From Leptasterias polaris (Eukaryota; Echinodermata; Asteroidea; Forcipulatida; Asteriidae): a stretch of DNA of 64,000 nucleotides. Below the pieces are notes generated by a model. It saw only the letters and a list, made by a program, of their open reading frames with translations, made no database searches and was not told the origin of the DNA. Every line of letters starts with the position of its first letter. The stretch's first letter is position 1. The DNA is taken from positions 3,162,001 to 3,226,000 of the forward strand of contig JAZGTN010000089.1 of NCBI GenBank assembly GCA_037783415.1, read 5' to 3'. Positions 1 through 13,900 of the stretch are shown here, in pieces. The position numbers were made by a program, and so were the translations under genes.

Positions 1-1271
1 TCAGTATCTTCTTGTTTACCTCCTCCAACCTACAATCATTTCACTTTGAGGAGGAATAATAGCTCAATATCTGGGACAATGTACTTTCTAGCTTCCCTTC
101 TTTTATATTAAAAAACTGTTTCCACATTCTTTATTTTCTTTTGCCTTGTCCCTAAATACTCTTAGTGTCAATGCTCCCAAGCAATGGTGTGCAATATTTG
201 TTACTTTTGCAGCCCCTGACCCGCAAAATAGTAATTTTTATCTTGATGTTTTTTTTTAATCAGAGCCCTATAAAAATGTGCACTCTAATTTTTTTGTAAA
301 ATTTTGTGTTTTTTAAAAGTATTTTTTGTTGTAGTGTTTTCTTGTTAATAAGTCACCATTGTTTACTGTTGACATTGATTTCGTATAACAATGTTTGATG
401 TTTGTCTTGGTCAAATGAACAACAATCTGGCAGCTTAACTAGCCCTATTTTGATAAACACGTGAGCATATTCAGTACTTTTCTAAAAGCACACTGTCATT
501 ACAAATTGCCAATTCGCTCTATTAAGTCTGAACAGCACATAAAGCAGAAGTGCTTGCTGTAGCTCTTTGTTCTTGATTAAGTATTTAGAACAATTGCTAA
601 ACGTTTATTGAAAAGGAAACAAATTAGGCAGAAAACCCAGTTTCCAACTTTCTGTCTTTCATTAAAGACACCACACCCCGCACTCTCTGCATTCAGCATT
701 TCAGATGATGTAAAATAAGGGTTAGCTGGCATCGATCAGCTTACCCAGTCAAACACTCCACCAGTGTTTGCACTTGTCACTCTATCTCACACCAAGTGCA
801 ACTTAATTTGTTTTGATATCTGAATATTTTGCCTGTGAAGCGTCGGTTAGATTGAGAATCAGAACTCCAATTGGAGGCTAGACTACCCTTTCAAGATACC
901 CCTCAATAACAGTGGACACCGTCCTTGTAATTTGAGCTAAAGACAATGTTTACTTTCATTCTAAATCACTGGTGGTTAAATTTTCCATTAAAAAAAATAA
1001 AAAAATATGTTGCTTTTTTGTATCGTCATTTTCTCCTCCCCCCCCCTGTATGCAATTTTTGAGATTAAAATCTTTCATTTGTGAAGAGGAACGCCGGCAT
1101 GGATGTTTACTTTTGAAGCATTCCGTTTCACGATTGCAAGCTCATGCACTCTCAGCAAAACAGAAGAGGCTGCCATTTTGATTGCCTTCAGTGAACTCAC
1201 TGTAAACGCCAAGAAATTGTTTACAAAGATTTGGTCCAGGAAATACCTGGAACAACCAGCTAAATTTCATA

Positions 1272-1623
1272 TTAAAGGGTGTGTACAACATTGGTAATTG
1301 CCAAAGACCTGTATCCACACTTGATGTGACCCAACATATACATGAAATAACAAACCTGTGAAAGTTTCAGCTAAATCGGTTTTCGGAGTCATGAGAAAAC
1401 AGTGAAAAACACCATTATATGTTTTCACTGTTTTTCAAACATCGGATTTTATCCTGCAGGATAAAGACTATTGTTTTACTCATTTCCTAAAAACTATGGC
1501 ATTTCAAGCAAAACTATTTCAAGGGAAGTTTTCCACCATGACCATCTTTATACCATGTAAGTTATGTGCAAATCTGTGAACATTTATATTTTCAATCTTA
1601 CCAATGTTGTACACACCCTTTAA
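1272..1623. mobile_element. MITE with TTAA ends, family A, copy 1
   Basis: A 352-bp non-coding element bounded by TTAA on both sides, with perfect inverted ends AGGGTGTGTACAACATTGGT. The internal sequence matches the element at 45652-45999 in inverse orientation. TTAA target sites are typical of piggyBac-type transposases. No transposase frame is present, so it is non-autonomous. Confidence 0.88.
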
Positions 1624-2244
1624 CAAACGTCGCCTTAAGCTTGTATTAGATTTAATTTTCTTTTTTTTATGCTGAATCTAAAATTGAAGTAGTTCGTCCT
1701 CCTACGTTCAAAACAGGAAGTCTATTGTATTAAACACTAGACATTACAGATACTTTGAAAAATTAATCTTGTCATTTTTTTACTTTCTCAGACAGTCATA
1801 ATTCAATTTTTATTTAAATTCACCCATTTTATTATTTCCACAGTCAAAAAAATGAAAGAATTTTGTCACCTTTAAAAAAACTGAGATTGTATTGCCTTGC
1901 AACTATCATTTCGAGATAATTTCTTGCACTACAATTACTTTCCCTATTTATTGAAAAGGGAATTTCAGAAATGGGCGCCACTTTTTTTCTGAGAGAGGAA
2001 ATTAAAAGCAGTCCTCTAGCTTGGAGCTTGTAAATTTGCTGTCAGACAACAAGCTGCAGGGGTTTGGGTAGTCCAATGAGCTAATTATAAAACCGAAACA
2101 AAATCAGTTCAATTGGATCAAAGCATGATTTCGGCATAAAAAAACAGCCAGTCTCTTACCTAAGTCAAAATATCAGACGCATTTAAAAAAATATATATAT
2201 AAACTTCAACTGTGATTTAATAGCATGAGCAATGGACTATAAGT

Positions 2245-2275
2245 TAACCATAGAGCAAGCCTTGCTCTATGGTTA
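2245..2275. repeat. Perfect 15-bp hairpin
   Basis: Arms TAACCATAGAGCAAG and CTTGCTCTATGGTTA with a single-base loop. It may be the core of an unrecognised inverted-repeat element. Confidence 0.9.
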
Positions 2276-2473
2276 TATTGTAATATGAGTGATCAAATAA
2301 TATCTTTATATTTATAGCAAATTTAATTCGCTCTTATTTTGGGGCAAACTAAGTTCAACAAACCAGCATGTAAGGGATTGCGCAATACCACATCCCATTT
2401 TAGTCACTTTTTCTTTTGTTTATTTATTCAGGACTACTAATCAGACATGATCGACTGGTAAAATCTGGCAGTA

Positions 2474-3070
2474 AGGCCAAGTAAAATAAATAACATGTTG
2501 CTCGTCCAGACTTTTAAAAAAATTGGTGAGGGAGGTCCTTGTTATTTGTTATTTTCAAAAATTGTGTTATTTTTTTCAAGATGGCCACCATGTCTAAGAT
2601 GGCCGCCATAACATATTTGAAGATGGTTTTATGGTTTTATGAGCATGTTCTGTATGTCCTCAAATTCTGTTTAAAGTTGCCATGTGTGTTTCTGTGTCCA
2701 TTTTGATACATATTGTTATTCTTTCCAAGAGTTCTTCTTGCTTTTGCTCCAAAATTATTCTGTCTGTGTGGCATCACGTCCTGGTGCAAAGATCTCGTTC
2801 AAAAAAGAACTGTGGCATGCAAACGTGAAGGGCAAAACGTTTTGAAGAAAATGAGGATTTTCTCACGATTGCGTTGTGGTAATAGCATTTTTTGTAGGCC
2901 TACATGCAAGAAAGGTGATGAAATTGCTCAATAAAAATGAAGGATACATCATTTGAAAAATGGAAAGAGAGTATGGGTTCCGATATATAAATATAAAAAT
3001 TAATTTCAGAGTTTTATTTATTTTTTAATAACAAATAACAAAAAAATGTGTTTTTTATTTTACTTGGCCT
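2474..3070. mobile_element. Inverted-repeat element, AGGCCAAGTAAAAT ends
   Basis: About 597 bp bounded by AGGCCAAGTAAAATA and ATTTTACTTGGCCT. Second inverted blocks lie inside (TTATTTGTTATTTT / ATAACAAATAAC). A 73-codon open frame at 2713-2934 inside it is not recognised. It ends 85 bp from SIN1 exon 9. Confidence 0.7.
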
Positions 3071-3154
3071 AACGCTTCCTGTGGACTATCGTACAAATCA
3101 AGTTACTTTCCAGCCCTGTAAAAAACATATCAAACATGTTCCAGTCCAACTCAC

Positions 3155-3298
3155 CTGACGGCTTCTCATCTGTGAGGGCGCATGCTGCCAACCGATCGGT
3201 ATCTATGGAAACAGCTTTCTGTTTACTGCTCCAGAACTTGGCTGCAGTCGTTTTGGGCTGGGAGACAGGGTCTATCTCGATCTTGTCACCAGAAACCC
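3155..3298 (-). CDS. MAPKAP1: SIN1 coding exon 9 (PH domain)
   Basis: Encodes residues 412-459: [32 protein letters not shown] and DEKPSG. These match the human PH-domain strands GISGDKVEIDPV and KFWIKQKPISIDSDLLCAC. The donor is GTGAGT at 3154-3149, phase 1, so at least one further coding exon (about 70 codons) must follow to the left. Frame continuation past the donor gives unrelated residues. Confidence 0.95.
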
Positions 3299-4912
3299 CT
3301 GTGATCAAAACGATGGCAAATACAGAATATTACATTTATAAAAGTTATACTAAAATTGTAAAGCAATTAACTATTAAAAACAATTCTTGTACTTTTTTTT
3401 GGTACATTTTATAGTCTTACATTTTTATCAACTCCATTGTTTACTTGAAACAAATAAATATAGTTTTTTGTGGTAGGTTGATACAGTGAAGGTGGATAAT
3501 CCATGTGTAAGAGATTGGTTGTCTCTTGTCTGTCACCACAGCATGAGCTCAGAGAGGACTAGTAACATTTCTAAAGAACTCTCTACCCCCCCACCACCAC
3601 CCCCCCCCCCCCCCCCCCCCCCGAACTCCGCTCACCTAACTGAATCTCAGTCGTTGGTCTCAATCTATGCAACATGTTAATTCTATAGGACTTGTACTGA
3701 GTGCTGAGTACCAGTGGTGGTTCAGCTGTAGATACATGCCTTGTTCTTTCTGGCTTGGGATATTCTCGTTTGCCTGGAGGAAAAAAGAAAGAATTTGTTT
3801 AATGGAAATGATATTTTATGGAGTGTTAAACCAGCAGGGTTATTTGGGGTCACAAGCCTTGCTTCAACATGTGGCCTTTTTCCTTGATATGATCAGTGTG
3901 GTAAGCACTTCATTTGGTTTTGTTCACACCTTACAGCCTTGAATGATTTTCCTTGCCACAAATCCACCTGAAGTCATCATCACAATAGTTTTAGTTACGC
4001 CATTTTGGGAGTCATTCTAAGAAGTCAACTTCACGTCTTAAGACAACTTTGGGGACAAATTAAGTTTCTGGACAGCATGTTTCCTGAAAAGAAACTCAAC
4101 ATATATTTGTGTGTCTTGTTTTTCGGGGTGTATTTTTTACAACTTGTGTTTTCAAGCTAGTTAGGTTTGCAGTGAAACCATTTTTCTGTAAAAGTTTCGA
4201 TCAGTATGTTTGGATTGTCTTCAGGAGAGTGCTGGACTCGAATGATGTAGATTGTATTCCCACCATGCAAAGTTTCCAATCCCACTTTAACTTGTGTTTG
4301 GATAAAAACTTCAAGAAAGACTCTGCTAGTGTGAAACTTCAGGCCATTGACTATTTTTTGCATTTATACCATAGGTCCGTTTGGTTGGTAAGCAGTTTGC
4401 AACAGCTAATTATATTTTCTTATTAATAAAAACTTTTGCAATTCTTTTAACAAAAACTTTCTGGTAATGAAACCAAGGAATCCTCGAAAAGCGACAAGCC
4501 CACTGTAATCCATAGACCTGAAGATACCTTTGTTGTACTACAATGAAGAAATGCTCAGTTTAAGAGATTGGGGGGGGGGGGGGGAAATGGGGAAAACCAA
4601 CATAAAATCAGGTTGGGACTGAAAACTCCATCCACATGTCAAGCTGTATCTGAAATAGAATTCAAACCAGGATCCATTGAGGTGAAAGGCAGGCAAGATA
4701 CCACTACGCCGAGCAAATTCATGTAGGTGTTCCTTTCTTAAAAATTGGGATTAAGCGTTAAGTTGAAGTTTCAGAACCATTCCATTGGCTTGACACCTGA
4801 CTCATTCCAGCGCTGCCAAAATGTGTCTGTTTAGCTTTAACATTACTAGTATTCCAGAAAGAATTAATGAATAATGAAGCACATATGTGCTGAAACATCT
4901 CGGAAATCTTAT

Positions 4913-4949
<37 letters not shown>

Positions 4950-7900
4950 CCCGAGTTTTTCTTCTCATGGTCCATGGGTACCATGGGTTAATCCCAGTGC
5001 ATGCGTGTTGGGATCACACCAGAGACAATCATAAATCATTCCACCTGGGCCAAAATCTGCCAGGGAATTTTCATACTTAATGACGGGTAATCCAAAACCC
5101 AGTGAGTCCAGTGTGGTAATTCGTCACGGAACCACGATGCGAAACATTTCCTCTATTCCCTGGGGGGGAACTTTTATTATGGGGGGGGTCATCCGTTGGG
5201 AATAGCAAGACAAAATTGGAAAGGTAGAAATTAAGTAGCATGGATTGTGGTTCGTGAGAAAGGTGAAGCATACACTCTGATTGCAAATACCACAAATTTC
5301 CGAATCTCAAATCTTATTACAAAAAGCTCTACATTGTTAAGAGGAACAAAGTCATATTCAAGAGGGTATCTGTTACCGTCCCCAGGCCCCTATAGCTTAG
5401 TGTTATGTTAATGAATTCCATTGCAAACAACCCTTGAAATCTTTAACTTGGAGAGTTATGGGGATTATGCCAAGTTATTGTCACTCTAAAATCAAAACAG
5501 TCTCCTGTACCACTACATCTAAATATAGGCCGATTGTGACAAACTGCAGATAATCTTTTATCATTTCCTGTTGCGGGATTGGCAACCTCCCGAGTGCGAT
5601 GAAAAACACCTCGGAATCCTTCTCCAATCAGCATCCATCACTGCGGGACGAGACAATCAATGTATAACCCTTTAGAATCAGGCATCGTCCTGCAGACAGC
5701 TAACCTGGATCAAATCTAACCAACATGACGGATCACACAAGTACACCAACCCACTAAATACCTTCACTCTAAATCATCAAATTGTCTTCTTTTTTAGTCA
5801 AGCTCACACACTCGCTCTCTTTGTCTTTCGACTTCGTTCAACCCCTTTACCCGCCTCCATCATCCGCTCTTCTGACCAACGAAGGACTTTTACAACATTG
5901 CAGGGCCATATATCACCGCGACTAGTACGGCCTGGGCACGTCTGGTAACAGCCTCTCCGAGACGTGTACATTAAAGTACACGTGGAACTTTGCCAGTTCA
6001 CTAATTTATTAGCACCCTGTTTCATTAAGAGTAATAAATGGTAGATAGATAAAGTGGGTACTGCTAGATTATTCCTATCATTTTGATTAACAGTCGCGCC
6101 AAAAATGTCAAAGAAGTGGGCTAGATAAATTGAAAAATGGACGGTCCTGAGTGGTTTTTTAAAATGTGAGGACACAAATTGTTGATTTCATTCTTTATTG
6201 AAGTTAAATTTAGTCACTTGTTTTTTTTATTGAGAGTTATAACCTTTAGGGTTAAGATTCATAAATTTAAAAATTTTGATTTAATTCAAGGTTATTTGAC
6301 GCTGTATTATCCCAGTAAAGATGTTTTTTCTTAAAATATGCTTAATTTGGAGTTATTGGGTTTTAAGACATTCAGTTCTTGAATCAAATGCTATTACTAT
6401 CGTTTATTCTTGACATTAATTCTGAATTATAAAGTTCAATCATTTTATCTCCCATTCACTTCTCCAACCATATTAAAAACAACATAATGTAAAAATAACA
6501 TTGTGACAAATAAACCTGAGAGATTAATGTTTTAAGCTTCATAAATTCCTCAACTACAAAACCCCATCCTCCATCAACCCTCCTGACGATGGACTAAAAC
6601 AAAAAACAGCATCCCACGCCACACTCTTCGCCCTCAATCCCTTGTCTCTGGGATTATGGACATGGAGAGGTTTGTCCAGAAGCTCGCTTGACATAATCCC
6701 ATCCCGCTAAAGGGTACTTCACCGCCACTTGGCATTTCAAAAAACCTTGACTGGGTTGACGACATACCTGCGCTGAGTGACAGTTTTCACTGCTGAGCTA
6801 GCTTTACTTCTACTTGATGACCCACTGTATTGGCAATGGCTTCTTCACCAACGATGGAGGGAAGACCTCAAGGAATATTGAACAGGAACTTCAAATACTC
6901 CTAGATTACAGCCAGGGAAATGCTCTCTTAATGCTTCTACTACTTCAGACGATCAAATGTCTTATAAAGTGCTCACTATTTGACACTTCATAAATATTGT
7001 AATCCATAAAAATAAATATTTGTAATTTAGTGCGGATGTTCAGACACAATTCAAGGTGCACTACGATGTGCGAGTCCAAGTAATCCAGAAATACTGACAC
7101 TTGAATTAAAATTGACCCAGTTAGTTTATCTTGTGGTTTATTACTTGATATTTGAATTGAAAGTCGCATCCCCTGGCTGCCGCTTCCCATGTTTTATCGT
7201 AAACTTTGGTGTGATCCCTGGCTGTATGGCAGTTGCAGGTTGAATGGCTTCTGACTGGCACCCCCAAACAAAATAGGTAGACTGCCAACATTAGGACTAG
7301 ATAGCTCAGTTGGCGGAGCCCCAGCACATTAATCTAGAGGTTGCAGCTTCAAATCCCACTCTAGCCAATTTTTCTATGTTCAACCCCAAATCAACTGTGA
7401 TAGCAATACGTATGTTTAAAGAATAAACTTTAAAAAGAATGTTCACAAACAAAACCAACAAATTAAGGTAAACCAAAAAAGTAGTCCTTAAACGATCTTT
7501 AACAATCTTCAACGAAAACAATGTGTAGTACTTGAACGAAATCCACAATTAAAGATAACATGCAAACATAATTTGCCCTCTAATAATAATACCTATAAAT
7601 GGTTTTGCACCATAGAGCGCTTGCCTCAAGTTTGTATACAGTGAGTGAAATTCTAGACAAATAAATATGAGACTTACTGTGTTCTCGCACCATGACGAGG
7701 TCAAATGAGGTCATGTCAGCTAGCCTGGTGTCCAGATCTAGGGGCACACCTGGTTGGTTATCTCTCTCCAATATGTAGTCAGGTCCTGAAAAATAGATTG
7801 AAAGAAGAAAAAATGAGTTAACAATAGTTTCTACCCTAAGAGTTACCACTCCTGCTAATTGTCATCCACCGTGTCACCAATGGGGGAATAGTTATATCCT

Positions 7901-10900
7901 TTTTGGGTGATGACGGCTCCAAACAAGGTACTGAACTACCTCGATGGGGTAACTTATAGACAAAGTACACAATTGATAATCATAAAATAAAAATGATATT
8001 CCAAATCTGAGAGCTCATTGTTAATAAAGTTCATACTAATATGAACAAATATTTCCATGTCAAATACTGTCAAAGTTTTAAAAAGTAGCAGTTGAAAACC
8101 TCCAAAATATCTGTAGGTTATTTTGATTTCAGCAATCAATATAAAGCCTGTATAGACCCATTGCACAACGCGCTAACACGTGTACCATCCTTTGTGCACG
8201 TTTCGACACCCAAAATGGCGGACAGGAGTCGCGCGTGTATGCGCGCTGCGCGTTGTGCAATGGGTCTATATGAACCTGAACAATACCGACCCAAAGTGGT
8301 TTAAAAAAAACCTAGTACGCAAGTAATGTTAATAAGGTTCTATTGTAGCCTAGTTGAATGTGCAATGGAATGCTTTGACAGTAATGTTTACTCCAGTCTC
8401 TATGAATGAATAAGGAACTAGCTGGTCTGGGTACTGTCATGTTTACACCTGTCTCGGAGTATGAATAAGGAACTAGCTGGTCTGGGTACTGTAATGACTT
8501 GACTGAGATGGATGCATACTGTGTGGAAAATCTCACATTCTCTCATTCTTCGGATATGAAACTTCAAGCCATAGGTCCCTTGTGCAAAGATGTATTAGTT
8601 AAAAGAAACCAATGCACATTGTGGAAAAACAGTAAGAGCAATATTAGTTTTTTTCAAGCTGGATATAATTGCACTCTTCAAAATAGCAACTCACGTTTTT
8701 ACTTTAAAAATAAAAAACAGCACCTCTGACAAAAAATATTTGTAAAGCTGATTGATACTATCATCTGCTTTTTATCAAGTTAGTTAACATTCACTTAGGC
8801 CATGTTTGAAAAGCATAGCATCCCCGCATGACCAGCAAAAAAGGCCTGACCTATTTCTTATTTAGTTCAATTTTGGGTCAAAATATCTTGAACAACTTTC
8901 CTACATAATCAAAATGCGCGGCACTGCACCGTAAGGCGTACATTGACTGTTTACATGTCAAGTCTGTCGCCCGCAGTTGTTGCAGTGATATCCTTAAAAC
9001 CTTGACTTGCAAGTAGCATGGTGCTCATTGTGCGCTGCCAGTTGGTCTGCAATGGACTACCCTTTTCTTTCTGTTGTGGTAGTCTGGGTGCCAGCCTGTT
9101 TTTGCAAAGCGCTATTTGTACATGCAGGATGAGTGCAGGCAATGCAGTTGATGGTGTTTTATATAATTAAGCACTGACTGATTGGAGAGGAAAACAAATA
9201 AATAAATAAACAAAATAACCCCAGTCCTGCCGAAATTGAAAAGTGGGATGCTACATCGCCTTAGTGTCACATGACTAGCCCAATGGGTCAAAAGTTACCA
9301 AAGTCCGATAGTTTTGAAAATTTCTCTTACAACATTGAAAACTAAATGTTCTCACATTGAATTCATTTATTGTATGCCCTTTTTAAACACACATCAGTGT
9401 ATGGATAAAACTTAAATAATAAGAAATCATGTTGATTATGCTGATTTGGGGGGTGGGGTGCTTCTATGAATAATATATTAAATCACATTAATATTCATTA
9501 TATACAAAATGTTGATTAGTACCACTTTGGATGGAGAAAGTGGTGCCTTAAAATATAGTACTTTCTGTAGGACCTTAAAAAGTGTTAACAACTTTAGACG
9601 ACCCCTTAAGGTTTACAAGAATATTTCACACACACCTCAGTTCTACCGCCACTCTTAAAAACCTTTCCCATTTTCATTAGAAGTTTGTTTAAGAGCTAAT
9701 TTGTTTTCCCGGGGCAAACTCTTTGATGTTCTCCTTCGTTTTGAAACAGTAAACCACATACTAAAAATACTTCCTTTGAAAACACCGTGGCCATGACTTT
9801 TGAGTTGGGCACAGGAATCTCCATTCTCAGGTCCAAATTCAACTTGCACCTTGCACACATTAATTTTAATACAATTCTTTTTTTCCCCCATTACAATAAT
9901 TACCAACTAATCTTGGTAAAATATATAATCAGCAATTCGTGTTTTTCTCTCCATATAAACAAATCCACGACATGATGTCAAAAAGAATGATTAAATTGGT
10001 GTTATTATTACATTTTCAGCGACTACTGCTTGAGATTTCATTCCCGACTGATTAAGTTGCAAGCACGACACTTGGGTTGACTTAAGCCATAGGGTACAAA
10101 GAGCATTGCCAATTCTTGCCTTGTCCCTTTGTACTGCATCACTCTCAATATCAAATAATATCAAGTATGAAAATAAAAAAACCACCACCCAAAGTGCAAT
10201 CGTACTTTTCAATAAAAACACTGATGACATTTGAACAACAAGAGGAAACTTATTGTATACACAATTATTAATGTGAAACACATGGTGTTCTTGTGATGTA
10301 ACAATTTAATATCTTATTACAGCTTGGACATAACACGATAAAGTTTTTAATTTTATTATCCTGTGTTATTCAGTGAAAATAAAGTCCAGTCAACCCTTCC
10401 CTTTGGCAGTTGCACTAAGCCCAGTTGACAAAGCATGTTAGTGTTAAGCAATAAACTTGTAAGATAAAAGTCTACTAAGCAACATTCGAATCTGCTTAAC
10501 AAGTTTGACAGCTAAGAAACTTTGTAAACCTGTGAATACATCATACTCGGGTTAGACACAATACAGAAATATGAAATTAAAATAATCCATGGAGTATTTG
10601 ACACCATTGTAAACCCAGAAGCTTAACTCCTGTATATTGGTGTTTGTTATACAAACGTTGTCTGTGGTTATTTTCAATGTAAATGATGATTTGGCATCAA
10701 GCATGAGACTATGAGAGACCAGAGAGAGAGAGACTGGAGTCGTCGCTTTCTATCAGACTTAGGATAGATGCAGTCTAGAGTTAGTGATGATGATGATGAT
10801 GATGATGATGATGTAGGGTCGTAGTCTTACACAATCCCGACACTAGGCATCAGCTGAGCCGAGCCCCCCCCCCCCCAATACTGACATATCATAAACAAAC

Positions 10901-13900
10901 ACAAAGTGGAAGCAGTGTGTCGCCTGGACTAATCCCAACTGAAACAGGCTTGCATTTCTCTGCAGACAGTGCACTTTACCATGGCATGACCTATGATAGT
11001 ATTTACGCGTAGTTACCAAACTATACAGTTGAATATTATCGGTATGTATATACACACCGGTCCCCTGTTGGAGTTTCATTGATTTCCAGTGTAATAATTC
11101 ACCAGATTCGGTCAACCAGGGATGACATAAGTAGACTTAACAAACAACTTTGTCAAATTGAACACACACAAGAAATCCAAGTCATGTCTCAACACCAACC
11201 TTTCCACACACTAAACCACTATCACCACATATATCGAGGAAAACAGAGGGGGGGAAAAAATCTTTGGGTTGTGACACATTGATTGATCACGACTAGTCAT
11301 TTAGATGCCATAACGGTGTTTGCGCCGCACTAATTGCACACACTATTGATTGCGGTCGGCACCACGCTTACCGTTTGCCTTTCTCTTCAGCGCTCATGTT
11401 AGGATGATTGCCTGCGAGTTTATGATGTCAGAAATTTCAGACTTTTGGACAGGAACGAGACGAGTGGGTAAAGTTGAACGCGATAATTGGAATCACAACT
11501 CATTGCTCTTTCAGTGGGTTCAACATTTGGCATTTTGTTGGAAATGTCACTTAGTGCATTTGTAGTTCAGAAGAAATAGAATACCCATTGAAACCGACCT
11601 GCCATGCGAACCCAAAGTTTTATGGGTGCTTAAAATATCAATACACACAAAAGGTACTGTGGATCAAAAGTAACTGAGGAAAGTGTCAACACAAGTGGTT
11701 TAATTCTGTCAACATTGAAATAATTGACCAAAATAACGTAGAGTAATAGAGTAAGTTGGGTGTTTTGTGAGTTTGAGCACTTGGTACCCAATTTCACAGA
11801 ACTGCTTGTGTTTTTATTGAACAAATCATCACTATTTTCCTGGGGAGAGCATTTTCCAAAATTGTGATTTTGTTTTATGATGATTTTGGTGTTTTCATTG
11901 ACATCAACATGAACAAGGCTGGAATGGCGCAATAGAGTGATCCCTTTTTGGTATGATGGGAATCAGTATTCATTCATGTGTCTCGCAGACGGGGAATAGA
12001 CAATGATAAAGCTCTTTTGGAGCTATACACATACACACACCTCCTGAATCTAAAAAAAGTACTGACACATCATAGTTTGACCAAAATGCATCCTCATTTT
12101 TCAATATCATCTTCATGATGACCTCTTTTCCCCATGCACCTCGCTGATACACATCAACCCTGCTCTTACAACACTCCACTAATTCTAACCCAACCCCTAA
12201 TTGCTCCCGGCTTCCACCAGAAAATCTGAAGACGCAAAACAAAAGACAGCAAAAGATCATTTGGATGCATGGTAATCAGGACTATCAGTCACGCAAATCA
12301 CAGAGCTTACCTGCAGTCGGTATTACCCCTTTTCTTTTCCGTAATGCGCGCACCAGGATCTCCCGTAACGTGGTGTTAAGGTTGTCAACAGCCACTTTGG
12401 ATTCACCGTCAGAGGATTTTCTGTTGAGGAGGGGGAAACAAGGCAGAGGTGGAGATTAGTGGGAGATGGCGACAGACAGCTGGGCAAAAATATCAAATCA
12501 GAATATCATAGTTCTTTTTTTTGTTTCCCTATCTGAAGTTTGGTTATGAATCAGAAAGAGCATAGAATTTTCAATATTAAACTTGGTGAAGAAGTTAGTT
12601 TTCTTTCATACCTAGGTACACAGGACAGTTGGAGTTAGGCTCAACAGTATTTTGTCATACCACATTGCAGAATGATATCCTAGGCTTAAGCTGAGGGATG
12701 GTAGACCTGGTCCTAAGCTATAAGGGACTGTAAGATCTGATCCGATGGAAATATTTTGTCAAAAGTTGACGGGTGGTAAGACATGGTCCTAAGCTGAGGG
12801 ATGGTAAGACTTGTTCCTAAGCTGAGGGATGGTAAGACTTGTTCCTAAGTAGAAGGATGGTAAGACTTGTTCCTAAGCTGAGGGATGGTAAGACTTGTTC
12901 CTAAGTAGAGGGATGGTAAGACTTGTTCCTAAGTAGAGGGATGGTAAGACTTGTTCCTAAGCTGAGGGATGGTAAGACTTGTTCCTAAGCTGAGGGATGG
13001 TAAGACTTGTTCCTAAGCTGAGGGATGGTAAGACTTGTTCCTAAGCTGAGGGATGGTAAGACTTGGTCTTAAGCTGAGGGATGGTAAGACTTGTTCCTAG
13101 GCTGAGGGATGGTAAGACTTGTTCCTAAGCTGAGGGATGGATAAGACTTGGTCCTAAGCTGAGTGATGGTAAGACTTGGTCCTAAGCTGAGGGATGATAC
13201 TAAAGACTAAGTATTATGTTGAGGGATGGTAAGACTTGGTCCTAAGTTGAACGATGGTCAGACTTGGTCTTCATCTGAGAGGTGATCAGACTTAGTCCTA
13301 ATAGATAAAGGATGCTGAGACTTAGTCCCGGTCTATCAGGGAAGTAAAAGGAAAGCATGTATAAGGGATAGTAAGACTTGGTCCTCTGCTAAAGGATGAA
13401 CAAGTCTTAAGCTCAGGGATTGCAATAATTTATCATATGCTCAAGGGTGGTGAGACTCGGTGACAGACGATGGGACAGTAAAAACTTCAAACTAAAGGAT
13501 AGTAACATCCCAAGAAGATATTCCATCTGACAACTCATCATATTTGAGGAAATGTGAAATGTATATATTTTCCTAAATGGATTATTAGTTGATGATCCAT
13601 TTCCATGATACAAAATCCTGACATCAAATTGCATTTCCATTTTTTCCAGTTGAGGCCACACCAAACTTCTCTGCTATTTTTGGCGTTTGGGCAAAAATAC
13701 ATATTGCGTTTCCTTTAATTAGCGTCATGCCTGATGCATATTTTGGTTCAACAAAACATTGCTTTAGATTTTGTGTCATGATTCAAAATACTTTTAATGC
13801 CTTCTGTTTGACTGGTAGGTCAAATAACAATAATAATGGTATTTTTGCACAACAAAAAACATAAATTATAAACATAATTTTTGACAAATTTCCAACTCAA

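Larger units (their letters stand above)
1..3154 (-). other. Intron following SIN1 exon 9 (partial)
   Basis: Non-coding sequence entered from the exon 9 donor. It contains a TTAA MITE (1272-1623), a short perfect hairpin (2245-2275) and a ~600-bp inverted-repeat element (2474-3070). The missing PH-domain exon (expected residues near HDYKHLYFE) was looked for on the minus strand and not found. Confidence 0.7.
3774..7677 (-). other. SIN1 intron 7
   Basis: Contains a G tract near 4570, a tRNA-like SINE fragment (4590-4722), a GA microsatellite (4917-4946), G runs at 5162-5190 and part of a second SINE family (7090-7400). A 123-codon minus-strand open frame at 5804-6175 shows no recognised domain and no splice support. 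Confidence 0.85.
7786..12310 (-). other. SIN1 intron 6
   Basis: Contains a 120-bp MITE (8151-8270), a 55-bp tandem duplication (8383-8495), a GAT microsatellite (10786-10813) and a C run near 10864. Otherwise it is AT-rich sequence in which no conserved feature was seen. Confidence 0.85.

Noticed and set aside
4109..4426. 105-codon plus-strand open frame and its minus shadow
   Set aside because: Checked as a SIN1 exon on the minus strand. No similarity to the expected residues and no acceptor/donor pair in phase.
5804..6175. 123-codon minus-strand open frame in SIN1 intron 7
   Set aside because: Considered as an extra SIN1 exon, but exons 7 and 8 already join in phase and match human SIN1 without it. 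No family recognised.
12690..13420. CRISPR-like array of regular repeats
   Set aside because: Units are head-to-tail without unique spacers, in a eukaryotic intron; it is a minisatellite.
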